A stretch of DNA of 64,000 bases from Mycosarcoma maydis (GCF_000328475.2 NC_026484.1:806001-870000); one strand, 5' to 3'. Shown: positions 1 to 11,145, counted from the first letter of the stretch. Program-made: numbers and translations. Notes: a model not told the origin generated them from the sequence alone.

Positions 1-2
1 GT

Positions 3-2660
3 GACAAGGACAAGGACAAGGAAGCCGTCGATGGTCCGAACAAGGACAAAGCTGCAGCTGCGGCTGCCGAAACCGACCTCACCTTTGCTGAAGATGGAGA
101 CGTCTCAGCGGCTGCAACCCAAGCCCTCCTTCTTGACCCAACAGATCGCGCAAGAGGGTTTGCCATGCTAAAGTCATGGTGCCACGGCAGTCTCGACATC
201 TATCAGCCCGAGCTGCTGCCCATCTTGCTTCCACTCTTTGTGCACTCGTTCCTGGATCTTGTCTTGATGGGACACGGACCTGCCGCCTCGGCACTCTACA
301 CAGCACACGCCCCATCCTTTTTTCCGACGCACACTGCGCTACTGTCCCAGATCCGCTCGCTGGCACTTCCATCACACATCCAGTCGGATCCACTCGCACA
401 GCGCTTTCGATCCGAGCGCTACGTCGTCAAGATGTCCAGCACGGTCTTCAGCCTGTTGCTCGGCTGGTTGACCGACGGCGGCGGGCCCGTTTCCAGCGCT
501 TCCAACGCGATCGAGGAGGCAGAAGGTCCAGCAAGACGTGGTAGAGAGGCCATGCTCAAGATCATCAACGAGCGATGCCGAATCCAGGTGCTGGCTGCTC
601 AGCCTTACCAGATTGATGCCGCCGTGCTGGAAGAAGGTACCGGTCTCACTGGCGCCGGGCCCACTTACTCTAGTGTTACGGCGGGCGCATCTGGACGAAG
701 CCGTATCCATTCCGCCCTGGCAAAGAATGCGGTGTCGGAAGGCGATGCGCTCGCAGAATTCAACGCAAAGGCGGCTGGACCTCAGCTCAAGCTTCATCCA
801 ACAGTGCCGTTAACCGAGAGACTCGAGACCGAGGTGCAAAAGGAGCTGCAGGAGGTGGAGCGACGTGAAAAGGAGACAGTGGCTGCAGTGCAAGCCGAAG
901 AGGAAAAGAACAAAGATGCTGCTGAAGCGTCCAGCGCGACCATTGCCAGTGTTGGTGCAACACAAGATGGCGGAGAAACGGCCAAAACAGCGGCTGCGCA
1001 GCAGCAAGATGGGGATACGACGATGCAGGATGCCACATCCACGGCCGATGCGGGCGAAGATGGGGGAGATGCGGCTTCCAGGGCGAGGACGGCGTCTGTT
1101 CATCCATCTGAACTGCCCTCCTCTGCTAGGGAAACAGCCCCTCCGGCAAGCGCAGCCGAAGCGAACTCGGTAAGCGGTGGCACCTCGTCGGGTCCGGACT
1201 TCTCAGTGGGACTGCTTGCAGCCAGTGTCAGCGATCTGCCACCACAAGCGCCGACGTTTCGCACCGTCGACGTCAAGCGGGAGGTGCAGCGCGTTCGTGA
1301 TGCGCGCAAACGCATCCGCCTCGATCCATCTTTGCTTTACGGCTCCTCCGCCACATTGTCCGCTTTCACGTCGGGCGTGCGTGACCCCGCCATCAACGCG
1401 ATGGGTGAGCAGGGCGCCAATGCAGCGCGGGTGGCCGCGCTACCTTCGGTCTGCGCCTATACATTCCACGATGCAGACGACGGTATCACGTGCTCCACCT
1501 TCTCTGACGACATTACGCTCATGGCAGCCGGTTTCGAAGAGTCTTTTGTGCAGGTGTGGTCGCTCAAAGGCGAAAAGCTGCGCGCGATTCGGGGCAACCC
1601 GAATCTGTCATCGATTCGAGACAGCCGCACGCTGGCAAAGCAACGCGAAGCTGAAGGATACTCTACGCGTCGGCTGATCGGACACTCTGGTGCCGTCTAC
1701 GGTGTTGATTTCGATCCTGTGGGAGGCTCGGCTAGCGCACCTCGACATGTGCTCAGCTGCTCGGCGGATTCCACGGCTCGTCTGTGGAGTCTGGATACGT
1801 ACAGTGCACTGGTCTCGTACCGTGGTCACCAACACCCTGTGTGGGATGTGAAGTGGTCGCCGATCGGAACCTACTTTGCCACCGCGAGCGCGGACAAGAC
1901 GGCTCGGCTGTGGAGCACGGAACGCATCAACCCACTGCGCATGTATGCCGGTCATCTGTCGGACGTGGACTGTCTGACGTTCCATCCGAACTCTCTCTAC
2001 CTCGCCACGGGCTCTTCCGATCGAAGCTGTCGTCTGTGGGACGTTCAGCGCGGAGCGTGCGTTCGACTGTTCGTCGGGCATCAATCGCCGATCTCGTGTC
2101 TTCGAATCAGTCCGGATGGTCGATACCTCGCATCGGCAGCTGCCGGCAATGGAACCGCATCGCAGTTCGCTGGGGTGGACGGGATCGATCCCACTTCGCA
2201 AGGTGGTAGCATCAACGATGTTTCCATCTCGCTGTGGGATTTGGCATCTGGTCGGAGGATCAAGAAGATGTGGGGACACAGTGAGCGGATTTACTCGATG
2301 GATTTTTCGGCCGATGGATCGCTGCTTGTCACCGGGTCGGCGGATCGTAGCGTAAGGTGCTGGGATGTTCGTGCGGTGGGTGGTAATCGAAAGGTGGCTA
2401 CCAAGGGTTCTTTAGAAGCACAGCAGATCAGCGATGCAGCCGCATTGGGCGTTCAGACAGCGGCAGCCACCACACAAGCACAGCTCTCGTCAGCGGGCTT
2501 GACAAATGCCGCCATTGCTGCAGGCCAGATCAACGCCGCCGATATGGTGAACAGTAGCGCCGATTGCGTGGCTACCTTCCATACCAAGCGAACTCCCGTG
2601 TTGGACGTCCATTTCACCCCGAGAAATCTCTGCCTCGTTGCTGGCGTCTTTGAGGATTGA
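3..2660 (+). CDS. TAF5: TAF5, TFIID/SAGA WD40 subunit (5' partial)
   Basis: The reading frame is open to the left window edge, so the N-terminus (where family members carry a LisH motif) lies outside; the first internal ATG is at 165. The visible part starts in the TAF5 NTD2 helical domain (conserved stretch LLPILLPLFVHSFLDLVL, just after 165). A long Ala/Glu/Ser-rich linker with KREVQRVRDARKRI follows. The C-terminal half is a beta propeller with at least six WD repeats, with GHSGAVY, GHQHPVWDVKWSP and GHSERIYSMDFS openings and RLWS/RLWD/RCWD closings. The TAF5 family is a shared scaffold subunit of TFIID and, in yeast, SAGA. The linker is longer than in many homologues and an extra insert sits between the last blades. 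The stop is at 2658-2660. No intron is needed in the visible part. Confidence 0.93.
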   Translation, partial: DKDKDKEAVDGPNKDKAAAAAAETDLTFAEDGDVSAAATQALLLDPTDRARGFAMLKSWCHGSLDIYQPELLPILLPLFVHSFLDLVLMGHGPAASALYTAHAPSFFPTHTALLSQIRSLALPSHIQSDPLAQRFRSERYVVKMSSTVFSLLLGWLTDGGGPVSSASNAIEEAEGPARRGREAMLKIINERCRIQVLAAQPYQIDAAVLEEGTGLTGAGPTYSSVTAGASGRSRIHSALAKNAVSEGDALAEFNAKAAGPQLKLHPTVPLTERLETEVQKELQEVERREKETVAAVQAEEEKNKDAAEASSATIASVGATQDGGETAKTAAAQQQDGDTTMQDATSTADAGEDGGDAASRARTASVHPSELPSSARETAPPASAAEANSVSGGTSSGPDFSVGLLAASVSDLPPQAPTFRTVDVKREVQRVRDARKRIRLDPSLLYGSSATLSAFTSGVRDPAINAMGEQGANAARVAALPSVCAYTFHDADDGITCSTFSDDITLMAAGFEESFVQVWSLKGEKLRAIRGNPNLSSIRDSRTLAKQREAEGYSTRRLIGHSGAVYGVDFDPVGGSASAPRHVLSCSADSTARLWSLDTYSALVSYRGHQHPVWDVKWSPIGTYFATASADKTARLWSTERINPLRMYAGHLSDVDCLTFHPNSLYLATGSSDRSCRLWDVQRGACVRLFVGHQSPISCLRISPDGRYLASAAAGNGTASQFAGVDGIDPTSQGGSINDVSISLWDLASGRRIKKMWGHSERIYSMDFSADGSLLVTGSADRSVRCWDVRAVGGNRKVATKGSLEAQQISDAAALGVQTAAATTQAQLSSAGLTNAAIAAGQINAADMVNSSADCVATFHTKRTPVLDVHFTPRNLCLVAGVFED

Positions 2661-2965
2661 AAGGCTGGCTTTGGCCGGCTACGCTGTCGATGCCGTTGCA
2701 CGAATCGTATCGTCACTCGCACTATGTACTCGTCTGCATCTCGTGTCTTCTGCATCCTTGTTTTGAGCACCTAATCTGACACTTTGTCGGAAAACAAGCA
2801 CGAATCACAGTATCTACAAACTCTGTACAGCCGCTTTGACACTTTTTTGAAGATTGAGAGTCAATTGAGGTCTTTTCGCCTCCTGATGTCACCAGGATGT
2901 TTTTTCAGGGGGAAAGTGAGGGTAAGTTAAATTAAAAGGGAATGTTGAAACACGCAAAAAAAGAA
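2661..2965. other. 3' flank of TAF5
   Basis: About 300 bases between the TAF5 stop and the tRNA. No credible ORF is present. AT-rich runs (ttaaattaaaagg near 2930) and the A-run at 2957-2962 lie beside the tRNA 3' end. This is read as 3' UTR and terminator sequence for the two facing units. Confidence 0.5.
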
Positions 2966-3071
2966 TGCACTGAAGGGGAATCGAACCCCTGCCTCTTGCT
3001 AAGGCGTACTGGACGCGGTGTGCCCCCTTGAGAAATGGAAGGCAAGAATTCTACCACTGAACTATCAGTGC
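2966..3071 (-). tRNA. tRNA-Gly(UCC) with intron
   Basis: On the minus strand a 7-bp acceptor stem (GCACTGA/TCAGTGC), a D arm with AGTGGTA, an anticodon stem CTTGC/GCAAG, and a T arm AGGGG-TTCGATT-CCCCT fold normally with discriminator A. The loop CTTCCAT gives anticodon UCC (glycine). An insert of about 35 nt, placed one base 3' of the anticodon as usual for nuclear tRNA introns, separates the anticodon-stem strands; the mature length would be 71 nt. A run of T (plus-strand A run at 2957-2962) directly downstream is a Pol III terminator. Confidence 0.9.
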
Positions 3072-5386
3072 CACGTGATATCTATCTAGGTTCGTTAGCT
3101 GATTATATACATAACGTTAACAGCACAGCCAGTTGAGTAGAGTTAGTTGCTTGTCTGAGTGTTGAGGAGAGTGCCATCGCAAAACAGGCATAGAGGACCG
3201 CGGATGGATCACGGATTACTCAATGGTGCGAACCGAAACACGATGTAACTTATTCGCGAATCACGAATATCTGGAGGAGCTCAGGCCCACTTTTGATGTG
3301 GATGGTAGGTTATCTGGATGATTCACGATTGTGGCTCGTTCGCATTCACGAATCACGAATCTTCCCAATCGCAGGCAGCAGCAACAGCAGCAGCAGAGCC
3401 AAAGACGGTTAAGTTAAGTTAACGCGTCTCTGTGGGCGTCACGAAAAGCAAAAGAGAATCACGAATACAAGTGGCGCTGGAAATCCAATTCATTCAAAGC
3501 CCGTATTGACGATTTTCAGAAGATGTTGCCAAGCTAATGGTGCGACTTCGGAAATTCAATTGGTTCGCGTTTTCGAAATCAAGCCAATCGGCTTTGAAAT
3601 CGCGTGTGCGTGATCACTAACTAGCGAATGATAAGAAATCCCAGCGCTGTAAATCACAAATGTATAATCCAGCCGTGCGAATTCAAGAGTTTCAAAACAA
3701 TCAACTTGCTGTCGCATCGTTTGTTAATAAGATCGCGCTTTGACTGTTGTTTTTTTCTTCTTGTTTTTTTTTTTCTCTCTTTCTTTTGTTTCCCTTCTTT
3801 TTCCTCTCTGTCCCTCGGCTCAGTTGCCTGGCGTCTCGCTGGATCAGAAGCTGAGCTTGTCTGTGGAGAGTGTGCGTGCGTGATTGTCTCGCGCCGGGAC
3901 ACACATCACACACGCGCTGGAGAAATTTGCCCCTCTGCTCGCTTGCTCACTGGCTGGCTGGCTGTTTTATGTGCTGGACCGCGCCGCCGCGTGCAAAGAT
4001 CAGAGTTGTTGGCCTTTGCCCAGCTCATCCATTCACGATTTTCGCCCGTCTTGGCTGAGAATTTGCGAACTCGAAAAACGAGAAAGAGAGAGAGTGAGAG
4101 AGAGTGAGAGAGAGTGAGAGAGAGAGCGGCGAGCAAAAGGGTCAACCAACAGCACGTCGCAATCCATTTCACTCACGCTACTGCTGAACGCTCCTGCTGG
4201 CTCACTTAACGACGCAAGCTCAGCCACCCGCTGCTCAAACATCGCATTCGAATCTATCGCCCGGCTCGCCTTTGCAAACGTCCAACTCTTGACACCATCA
4301 TCACCTTTCCCTCTGCCCTACTTGGTGTTGGCTGCTCTTCTCCATTACATCTCTTTGCATCACACCAACACCGAATACGGCTCTGGTTTTCGTCTCCCTT
4401 GCCTTGATCTCTGTTCTTTCCGACTCGGCTTCTCGCTCTTCATCAACGCGTCACCCTTTGCGTCTCACGCTTCCAACCTCCGTCCCTTGTGTCGGAAAAG
4501 TCTGCTCGCGTACGTCCAACGACAATCCTTAACAGCAGACTGCACGTTCTCGCAACTTGACCTGTTCGAAAGCAGCCGATTCGAGCCGAGCTCCCATATC
4601 GAGCTCTCACCGCACACATTGCTTTTGTTGGTGTTGACGGTTCTTTCCAGCGGCGATCTTGACATCAGCGCTTCTCTCGCCCGCTTCAACAAGCATATCG
4701 TTGCCACAATCGTCGTTGGCATCCTCTACGGTGGTTCAATTGCCTCTGCAAGCAGGTCAACTTCCCGTCTTGGACTCGCGCGGTTTCAGTCAGCAACTCG
4801 AGCTCTAACTTATCTTGTCCGTAAGTATTATCAAATCAACATCACACGCGCACAACCTTGGGCTACGGCAAGTACGGCGCGCACATGAATCGCAGGATCA
4901 GCGCTACCGTCGCGAATCTCGGTACATCGCACGCTCCATCAGATCAGGTGGAGGTACAGGCGGCTTTGTCCGGGCTCCATCATGCGACATCGTCTTTCTA
5001 GATTTTCAGCATACACTTCTACAGCAGCCTCATGTCAACGCAGCTGCAGCCAGCGAACAGGTGCGCCCATCCGCGGCCAAGCTTTCCATCCTCGGCTGGG
5101 CAAAACCGTTTTTTATCATCAAACCGCTCGCATCTTCTTTTTCGTTGGGATGTTGCATCAGCTCTGATCATCACCATTTCTGACCAAGAGCTTGATTCGC
5201 TGACAATTACCCCCTCTCTGTATTTCCCACCTCCATCTGACCACTGTGCGCCGCTCCCATATCGACAATCTCGCTTCTCACCACCTTGCATGCATATCTG
5301 CACTCGATATGCGTTCAACCACTTTGTTGTCCTTGATGTCCACCATTTCAATGCACACCACTCAGGCCGCTAGAATAAATAGCACA
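3072..5386 (+). promoter_or_regulatory. Promoter and long 5' leader of the PP1 gene
   Basis: There are 2.3 kb without a convincing gene upstream of the PP1 ATG. The first part (3230-3480) contains several copies of the dispersed motif (near 3260, 3320, 3350, 3462). From about 3745 the plus strand is strongly pyrimidine-rich, interrupted by a GA-rich tract at 4078-4128. A good splice donor, GTAAGTATT, lies at 4821, with pyrimidine-rich acceptors downstream (for example ending in TTTTCAG near 5009 and CTCAG near 5366). That suggests a spliced 5' UTR. ORFs here (such as 4289-4888) have no recognisable protein signature. Confidence 0.5.
4078..4128. repeat. GA-rich microsatellite
   Basis: An imperfect GAGAGA/GTGAGAGA tract about 50 bp long in the presumed PP1 5' leader. 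GA tracts can bind GAGA-type factors or exclude nucleosomes; no function is shown here. Confidence 0.75.
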
Positions 5387-6382
5387 ATGGCCGACAACAC
5401 CACCCTCGAGGTGGACCTCGACAATGTTATCGACCGTCTCCTAGAGGTTCGAGGCTCGCGTCCTGGCAAGCCCGTCCATCTGGAAGAGTACGAAATCAAG
5501 TACCTCTGCTTAAAGGCGAGGGACATTTTCATCAACCAGCCCATCCTTCTCGAGCTTGAGGCACCCATCAAGATCTGTGGTGACATCCACGGCCAGTACT
5601 ACGATTTGTTACGCTTGTTCGAATACGGTGGCTTCCCGCCCGAGGCGAATTACCTCTTCCTGGGAGACTATGTTGACCGTGGTAAGCAGTCGCTTGAGAC
5701 CATCTGCCTCTTGCTCGCATACAAGATCAAGTACCCGGAAAACTTTTTTATCCTGCGCGGCAACCACGAGTGCGCCAGCATTAACCGAATCTATGGCTTC
5801 TACGATGAGTGCAAACGTCGCTTCAACATCAAGCTCTGGAAGACATTTACCGACTGCTTCAACTGCCTCCCCATCGCTGCGATCATTGATGAGAAGATCT
5901 TCACCATGCACGGTGGCCTTTCGCCCGACCTGCAGAGTATGGAGCAGATCCGCCGCGTCATGCGTCCCACCGACGTGCCAGACACCGGTCTGCTTTGCGA
6001 CTTGCTCTGGTCGGATCCCGACAAGGACATCTCGGGTTGGTCCGAAAACGATCGTGGTGTCTCGTTCACATTTGGCCCAGACGTAGTCTCGCGGTTCCTG
6101 CAAAAACATGACATGGATCTCATCTGCCGAGCGCATCAGGTTGTCGAAGACGGTTACGAATTTTTCGCAAAGCGGCAATTGGTCACGCTGTTCTCCGCGC
6201 CCAATTATTGTGGAGAGTTTGACAATGCAGGTGCCATGATGAGCGTCGATGAGACGCTTCTCTGTTCCTTCCAGATCCTCAAACCAGCGGAGAAGAAGCA
6301 AAAGTACGCGTATGGCGGTATCAACATGGGCCGCCCCGTGACGCCACCTAGGAAGCAAAAGAAGAAGTCCGATGGCAAGTGA
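5387..6382 (+). CDS. GLC7: Protein phosphatase PP1 catalytic subunit (Glc7-like)
   Basis: A 331-residue metal-dependent Ser/Thr phosphatase in a single coding exon. The ATG at 5387 ([10 protein letters not shown]) is chosen because the family normally starts here; an in-frame ATG 47 codons upstream would add an unrelated, leader-like peptide. All PPP signature motifs are present: GDIHG at residues 65-69, GDYVDRG at 93-99, RGNHE at 124-128, then HGG, RAH and [13 protein letters not shown]. The C-tail [12 protein letters not shown] carries the TPPR threonine that cyclin-dependent kinases phosphorylate in PP1. The enzyme acts with regulatory subunits in mitosis, glycogen metabolism and polarity. 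Family length is about 320-330, so it is intact. Confidence 0.96.
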   Translation: MADNTTLEVDLDNVIDRLLEVRGSRPGKPVHLEEYEIKYLCLKARDIFINQPILLELEAPIKICGDIHGQYYDLLRLFEYGGFPPEANYLFLGDYVDRGKQSLETICLLLAYKIKYPENFFILRGNHECASINRIYGFYDECKRRFNIKLWKTFTDCFNCLPIAAIIDEKIFTMHGGLSPDLQSMEQIRRVMRPTDVPDTGLLCDLLWSDPDKDISGWSENDRGVSFTFGPDVVSRFLQKHDMDLICRAHQVVEDGYEFFAKRQLVTLFSAPNYCGEFDNAGAMMSVDETLLCSFQILKPAEKKQKYAYGGINMGRPVTPPRKQKKKSDGK

Positions 6383-7098
6383 GCATGGCCGGAGCTCATG
6401 TGCAAGGGTTCGGACTCGGGGGCTGTAGGAACTGCGCGACCAAGCGACGATCGTCAAACGCCAGGCGAGGTGGGAGCGAATTGGAAAACCGCTCTTGTTG
6501 GTTGGGCGCGAGCGTTCGCGCCTAGCGAGGCCAACATGATAGCGCCGGCAGCAACGAAGATCGTGACAAGCGATTCCGAATCTGGTCTTTTCTATCGATG
6601 TTCGCTTCATACCGTGCAGAGTTTGGAGCATGGATCTCAGCTTCTACAGCCAGTGACGCGTAACAGTGGCTTCTGGCCTCTGCACGCGCTGCTGCAAGCG
6701 CTCACGACAGACAAACGGCTCGTCACCCAAGTTTTGGTTCAGCAGTATGCAGCGATGCGCGTCGCACGTTCCGACGTGATCGTCTTTAGGCACAGTCGGC
6801 AGGTTGCTCTGCCTGCTCATGAGCATTGTGTTGCCTTGTCTCTGCTTGAAGCCTGCCCAGCTCTCGAGCTCGACGTTTTTGCTCCGCTCGCCTCGATCCG
6901 CTCGTACACCGTCCGCGCTCGCGCATCTGTACCTTCCCCTCGATCTTCACTCGTTGCGTTCGCTCTCACCCTTTTTCTTGCTTTCCCACTTTCCCCTTCC
7001 CTTGTTCTTTCTTGATACGACCCTGCAAATGTGTGAATCGTAATTCTTTTGGCTGCTGTGAACTGGTCAGTCGGTGTGCACTTGGATCAGCGCATGAA
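6383..7098. other. Convergent 3' flanks of PP1 and the Ark1-like kinase
   Basis: About 700 bases between two stop codons facing each other. The ORF at 6398-7015 has no recognisable features, and a pyrimidine-rich tract lies around 6955-7012. Nothing else is identifiable. Confidence 0.4.
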
Positions 7099-10000
7099 TC
7101 AGACGGGTGAACAGATGGATATTAGCATTCGAGGATAGACTTGCGGATGGGAGGTTGTGGAGGCAGGGATCAGGCGATGCGGTTCGAGGTGGTAGATGAG
7201 GCGGAAGTGGGTGAGACGAGTGGGGATGGGTGGGAGAGTTTTGGGGGTGGTGGTGCCGATGTGGCCCCAACCGGGAGCGTTGGATTCGACGTTGTGCTGC
7301 CAACGAGAAATGAGGGATGATACGCCTTTAAAGCGTTCTTCGTCGCGCGAGGCGATAGGCGCGTCTGTACGACGGATTGGATCTGTCGACTCGTGCTCAT
7401 CAGCACTGTGCAGACGCATGGTAGACGCAGCAGGCAAAGCAGAGCTCTTGACAATACCCGCCTTCACTGCCGCAGCTGACTGTGCTGCTTCGCGCTCCCA
7501 CGGCTTCATCCCGCCCGTTCCGACCGCACCCGATCCACCGCGCAGATGCGCCCCCTTGTGCGGCCGCATCGGCGTCGGTCGCTTCGGCTGAATCTCGACC
7601 GCCTCCGCTGCCCCACCCGAGCCAACGCCGTACTGCTGCTGTCGCTGCGCAACAATGTCCGACGGCCTCACAGCCACGTTACGTGCCGTCGTGGCCGGTT
7701 CGGCTTCAGTCCGACCGGTCTGACGATCGAGCGATACAGTGTCGGACAGGTCTTTGACTGTCTCACTGCTCTCGCATGCTCCGGCGGACCAGGTCGTTGC
7801 ATCCACCAGCTGCGTCTGTTTGGGCTGCGAACGCGCTTGTTGCTGGACGGACGGCTTCCACCTGGAGCCGATCTGATAGGTACAACTTGACTTGGTCGGC
7901 GCTTCCACCTCGACCTTCTTCCGCTCATCCAAATGCTGGCTCATCGCCACGATGCCGCTCGGTTTGCCAACCACACTTGCTCGAAGGTCAGGTTGAGGCA
8001 AAGCCGTCATCTCCCTCTCATTCTCCTCGTCCTCGTCGTCCCAAGCTGGCGCTTTGACTTTCGCCACCGATGCCAACGTTGGACTCGGTTCCTCCGCTGG
8101 CTCTTGTTCCGACCCTTGCTTCGTCGGCACAGTAGCATCATCCGAAGCAAGCGTGTCTTGCGCAGGACCCCGCAGCAACGCTTCGAGTTGATCCTGAGCC
8201 TGTCTCGCCGCTTCATCCAACTGTTCTGCAGCGGAAGCATCCGTGATTGGCGAAGCGAGCGAGTCGGGCACTGGCGACTTGAGTGACTCGGAGCCAACGC
8301 CACCTGGACTCAAAACCGACGAGGAGGAAATCAGACGTTCGGCAGCAGTCGGCGAGTCGACGGCATCTACCAGCCAAGAAGGCGCCTTGACCCGGCCCGG
8401 TACGACACGTGGGCGTTCCGGCTTGCTCGATGCACCATTGACAACGTTATCGCCTTGATCCGACTGCGTGTGCGACGCAGAGGGCCGAACAAGGAAGGAC
8501 GAAAGTCGGTCGGCGGAGAGACGCGGCGGCAGCGAAGGTCGTTGAGCTACGGCTTCCTCTGGTTGAGCCGGCTCGTCTTCATCCGATGAAGCCTCCTCCA
8601 CCTCAATTTCTTGTGCCGCCGCATCACGCTGAATTGCGGAAGCTTTGCTGCTTGGATCCTGCGGCTTAGTAGCATACATCTTGGCCTCCTCTCTTTTATC
8701 AGCACGACTGGCAGCATTCGGGTCGTCTTCTTGATCGGACATGTCGCCAGTAAGCCAGTCTTTCGACGCCGGCGCCTTCCTAAGCGATACCGCTCCTGAC
8801 AGCTGGGAGGGCTGCTCTTTGCTAACACGATCATGTGCGATGACAGAAGGTTGCCAACGATTCGAGACGCTGCCAGATCGAGCTTTTGAGCTTCTATCGC
8901 TGCTCGATAGGGCAGAGACGGTAGCAGACTTGCTGAGCGGTGTTCTTACCGAACCAAGCTTTTGTGGCTCGAAGGGTCGCTCAAACCTGCTCGTCATAGC
9001 GCCAACACTTGCACGGTTGGCTAGGCCAGGTACGTTGACGTGACCCTTGTCGCCTGCCGCTGCGCCTGAAGCCAAGCTCGAAGGTGCGGATGCTACGGAT
9101 GCTGCGGATGCTGCGGCAGGGGAACTTGGCGAGCTCGAAGCTGGAATGGCGTACTTAGCATCGAGATCTTCCAGGCTTGGAAATCGGTCGGTCAGCTCGT
9201 CACGCGGCGTTCCGATCTTTTGGGAGGATGGAGGGCGAGGTGCATCTTTGGAGGCTGGAGAAACGGGAGAAGCAGTGCGGCTGGGAGCAATGCTGAATCC
9301 TGGTAGAGCAGGGCTGTGTCTAAGCGGAGTCAATGCGGGCGAAGGTGCGCCTGACGTAGAAGCACGAAGCAGGTTCTTGTCTATAGGACGTTCGGAAGCA
9401 TTGACAGCGCCACCGCTTGCTTCGGGCGAGACAAACGAAGGAGTCGGTCGCTTGGGTAACACGGGTGGGCTTTCGGAGCTAGAACTGGTGGATGCTGCGG
9501 GGGCAAATGAGTCTCCAAAGCCCTCGATCAAAAGACCCGTCTTGACCGACGACGGCTTCGAGTCTGGCACTTTCCACAATGGTGCGCTCGTGGCTGAGGC
9601 TTCCTGCGCAGATGATGTAGGGGAGGCGCTCTTGATCAAAACATCGTCGAGCTTCTTGGCGGGCGGGTCGATGTGTTCGGCCGGCGCCTTGGTGGGTCGG
9701 CCGCGACGCATGGGGGTGATGCTTTGCGCCTGCAATTCTAGTTGTCGTGCCTCGGCCTGTTCGAGCTCCTTCTTTGATGGGCCCATGGAGATGAGGTTTG
9801 CGTCGATGCCTCCAGCAGGGCTGGGTTTGGCAGGAACGGAAGCAGCACCGGACATGGGAGATGTCGCAGCGCCACTGACGAGAGTAGGGAGGGGTGTAGC
9901 AATCTTGCCGTTAGCAGCCGCTGAAGCGTAATGCAATGCAGTCTGTGGAGGACGCGTGCCGAGAAGCTGGTGGACATCGATGATGATCTGGTCGATGGTG

Positions 10001-11145
10001 GGACGATCGGTGCTCTGCTCTTTGAGCATCGAGTTAATGAGCTTCTTGAGACGGTCAGAGTAGACAGGTTGGGATGGGATGCGGTACTGAACGTTGAGGA
10101 TGGCCAAGGGGCCACCACCATTCTCCTCAAAGGGAGTCGTGTAGTAGCAAAGCTTGTAGAGCAGCACACCTAGAGCCCAGATGTCGGCCTTTTCGTCAAT
10201 GACGCGACGCTGGTAGACGTCGACCATCTCGGGAGCTCTGTACTGTAAAGTGGTGTGTTTATTGAGATCGGCCTCGACGCGTTTGACCTCGTCCATGCTC
10301 TTTGCTGGCTTACGTGAAAGTACTGGAGCAGCGGAGCCAAAGTCGCAGAGCTTGTAGGTGGCTTTGAGATTGGATGAGGTGGAGCGAGAGCCAGGAATGA
10401 TGCCTGGTTCGGTGGAAGGAGCCATGAGGATGTTTTCGACCTTAAGATCGCGATGCATTAGGGGCGGATCGAGGTGATGCATGACAGCAACGCCGGCGCA
10501 GACGTCGCCGAAGATCTTGAGCACTTCTTCTTCCCGCAAGCGATCGCGCAGACGAGCATTCATGAGGCTGATGATGCCACCTCCAGCGCAGTATTCCATG
10601 AGAATGAAGATTTCGTATCCGCCGCCCTGTAAGGAAGTAGCAGAGGCTTCGATGAAGTGGACGATGTTGGCCTGGTTGCGAAGCAGTTTGTGAACCTCTA
10701 CTTCTCTTCTGACGTCGGCTAGGGCTGCCTTGTCCGGCACCGCCATCCTTTTGAGAACGTGAACTGTTTCACCACGCTCGGCCGTAGCACTACCAGCCAT
10801 GGACGCGCTAACGGCGCCTGTCACAGACGAAGGCATCGGGATGGGCTGAGAGGTGGTGACGAGGTAAACATGTGCAAAGCCACCTTCCGAGAGATAGCGC
10901 TTGACAGTGACTGTGATGCTACCGACCTTGACGCGGGTGCCAGGAGCGAGGGTGCCCTTATAAGGTTGCTGATAGGCGCCCGCCATTGGTGGCATAGGCT
11001 GTTGTGGTTGCTGCTGCTGCTGTGACTGCTGCTGATAATATTGAGTTTGACCTTGCATCTGTGCATAGCCAGGCTGATGCGGGGAGTTGCGCTGGCCAGC
11101 GTGGTCATACGGTTGGGCTTGGTAAGCCTGGCCATATTGCGACAT
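7099..11145 (-). CDS. Ark1/Prk1/AAK1-family endocytic protein kinase
   Basis: Single ORF of 1348 residues. The N-terminus is Gln/Pro/Tyr rich (poly-Q about residues 38-46). The kinase domain spans about residues 75-397: glycine loop LSEGGFAHVYLV (85-96), catalytic Lys in VLKRM (about 132), HRDLKVEN at 231-238, DFG at 268-270 and APE at 304-306. The SEGGFAHVY loop and a long activation segment are typical of the Numb-associated kinase family (yeast Ark1/Prk1, mammalian AAK1/GAK), which phosphorylate endocytic adaptors and actin-patch proteins. The remaining 950 residues are low-complexity Ser/Pro/Ala, as in the family's adaptor-binding tails. The last 50 residues look less constrained, so the exact C-terminus could differ if a 3' intron was missed. 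Confidence 0.9.
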   Translation of the reverse strand: MSQYGQAYQAQPYDHAGQRNSPHQPGYAQMQGQTQYYQQQSQQQQQPQQPMPPMAGAYQQPYKGTLAPGTRVKVGSITVTVKRYLSEGGFAHVYLVTTSQPIPMPSSVTGAVSASMAGSATAERGETVHVLKRMAVPDKAALADVRREVEVHKLLRNQANIVHFIEASATSLQGGGYEIFILMEYCAGGGIISLMNARLRDRLREEEVLKIFGDVCAGVAVMHHLDPPLMHRDLKVENILMAPSTEPGIIPGSRSTSSNLKATYKLCDFGSAAPVLSRKPAKSMDEVKRVEADLNKHTTLQYRAPEMVDVYQRRVIDEKADIWALGVLLYKLCYYTTPFEENGGGPLAILNVQYRIPSQPVYSDRLKKLINSMLKEQSTDRPTIDQIIIDVHQLLGTRPPQTALHYASAAANGKIATPLPTLVSGAATSPMSGAASVPAKPSPAGGIDANLISMGPSKKELEQAEARQLELQAQSITPMRRGRPTKAPAEHIDPPAKKLDDVLIKSASPTSSAQEASATSAPLWKVPDSKPSSVKTGLLIEGFGDSFAPAASTSSSSESPPVLPKRPTPSFVSPEASGGAVNASERPIDKNLLRASTSGAPSPALTPLRHSPALPGFSIAPSRTASPVSPASKDAPRPPSSQKIGTPRDELTDRFPSLEDLDAKYAIPASSSPSSPAAASAASVASAPSSLASGAAAGDKGHVNVPGLANRASVGAMTSRFERPFEPQKLGSVRTPLSKSATVSALSSSDRSSKARSGSVSNRWQPSVIAHDRVSKEQPSQLSGAVSLRKAPASKDWLTGDMSDQEDDPNAASRADKREEAKMYATKPQDPSSKASAIQRDAAAQEIEVEEASSDEDEPAQPEEAVAQRPSLPPRLSADRLSSFLVRPSASHTQSDQGDNVVNGASSKPERPRVVPGRVKAPSWLVDAVDSPTAAERLISSSSVLSPGGVGSESLKSPVPDSLASPITDASAAEQLDEAARQAQDQLEALLRGPAQDTLASDDATVPTKQGSEQEPAEEPSPTLASVAKVKAPAWDDEDEENEREMTALPQPDLRASVVGKPSGIVAMSQHLDERKKVEVEAPTKSSCTYQIGSRWKPSVQQQARSQPKQTQLVDATTWSAGACESSETVKDLSDTVSLDRQTGRTEAEPATTARNVAVRPSDIVAQRQQQYGVGSGGAAEAVEIQPKRPTPMRPHKGAHLRGGSGAVGTGGMKPWEREAAQSAAAVKAGIVKSSALPAASTMRLHSADEHESTDPIRRTDAPIASRDEERFKGVSSLISRWQHNVESNAPGWGHIGTTTPKTLPPIPTRLTHFRLIYHLEPHRLIPASTTSHPQVYPRMLISICSPV

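Noticed and set aside
4289..4888. 199-codon ORF in the PP1 leader
   Set aside because: Ser/Leu-rich translation of pyrimidine-rich UTR; a splice donor lies inside it and no homology is apparent.
5609..6631. 340-codon ORF antisense to PP1
   Set aside because: Complementary to a highly conserved phosphatase; no independent signature.
9047..9931. 294-codon ORF antisense to the Ark1-like kinase tail
   Set aside because: Opposite a Ser/Ala-rich region, giving a Gly/Ala/Glu shadow.
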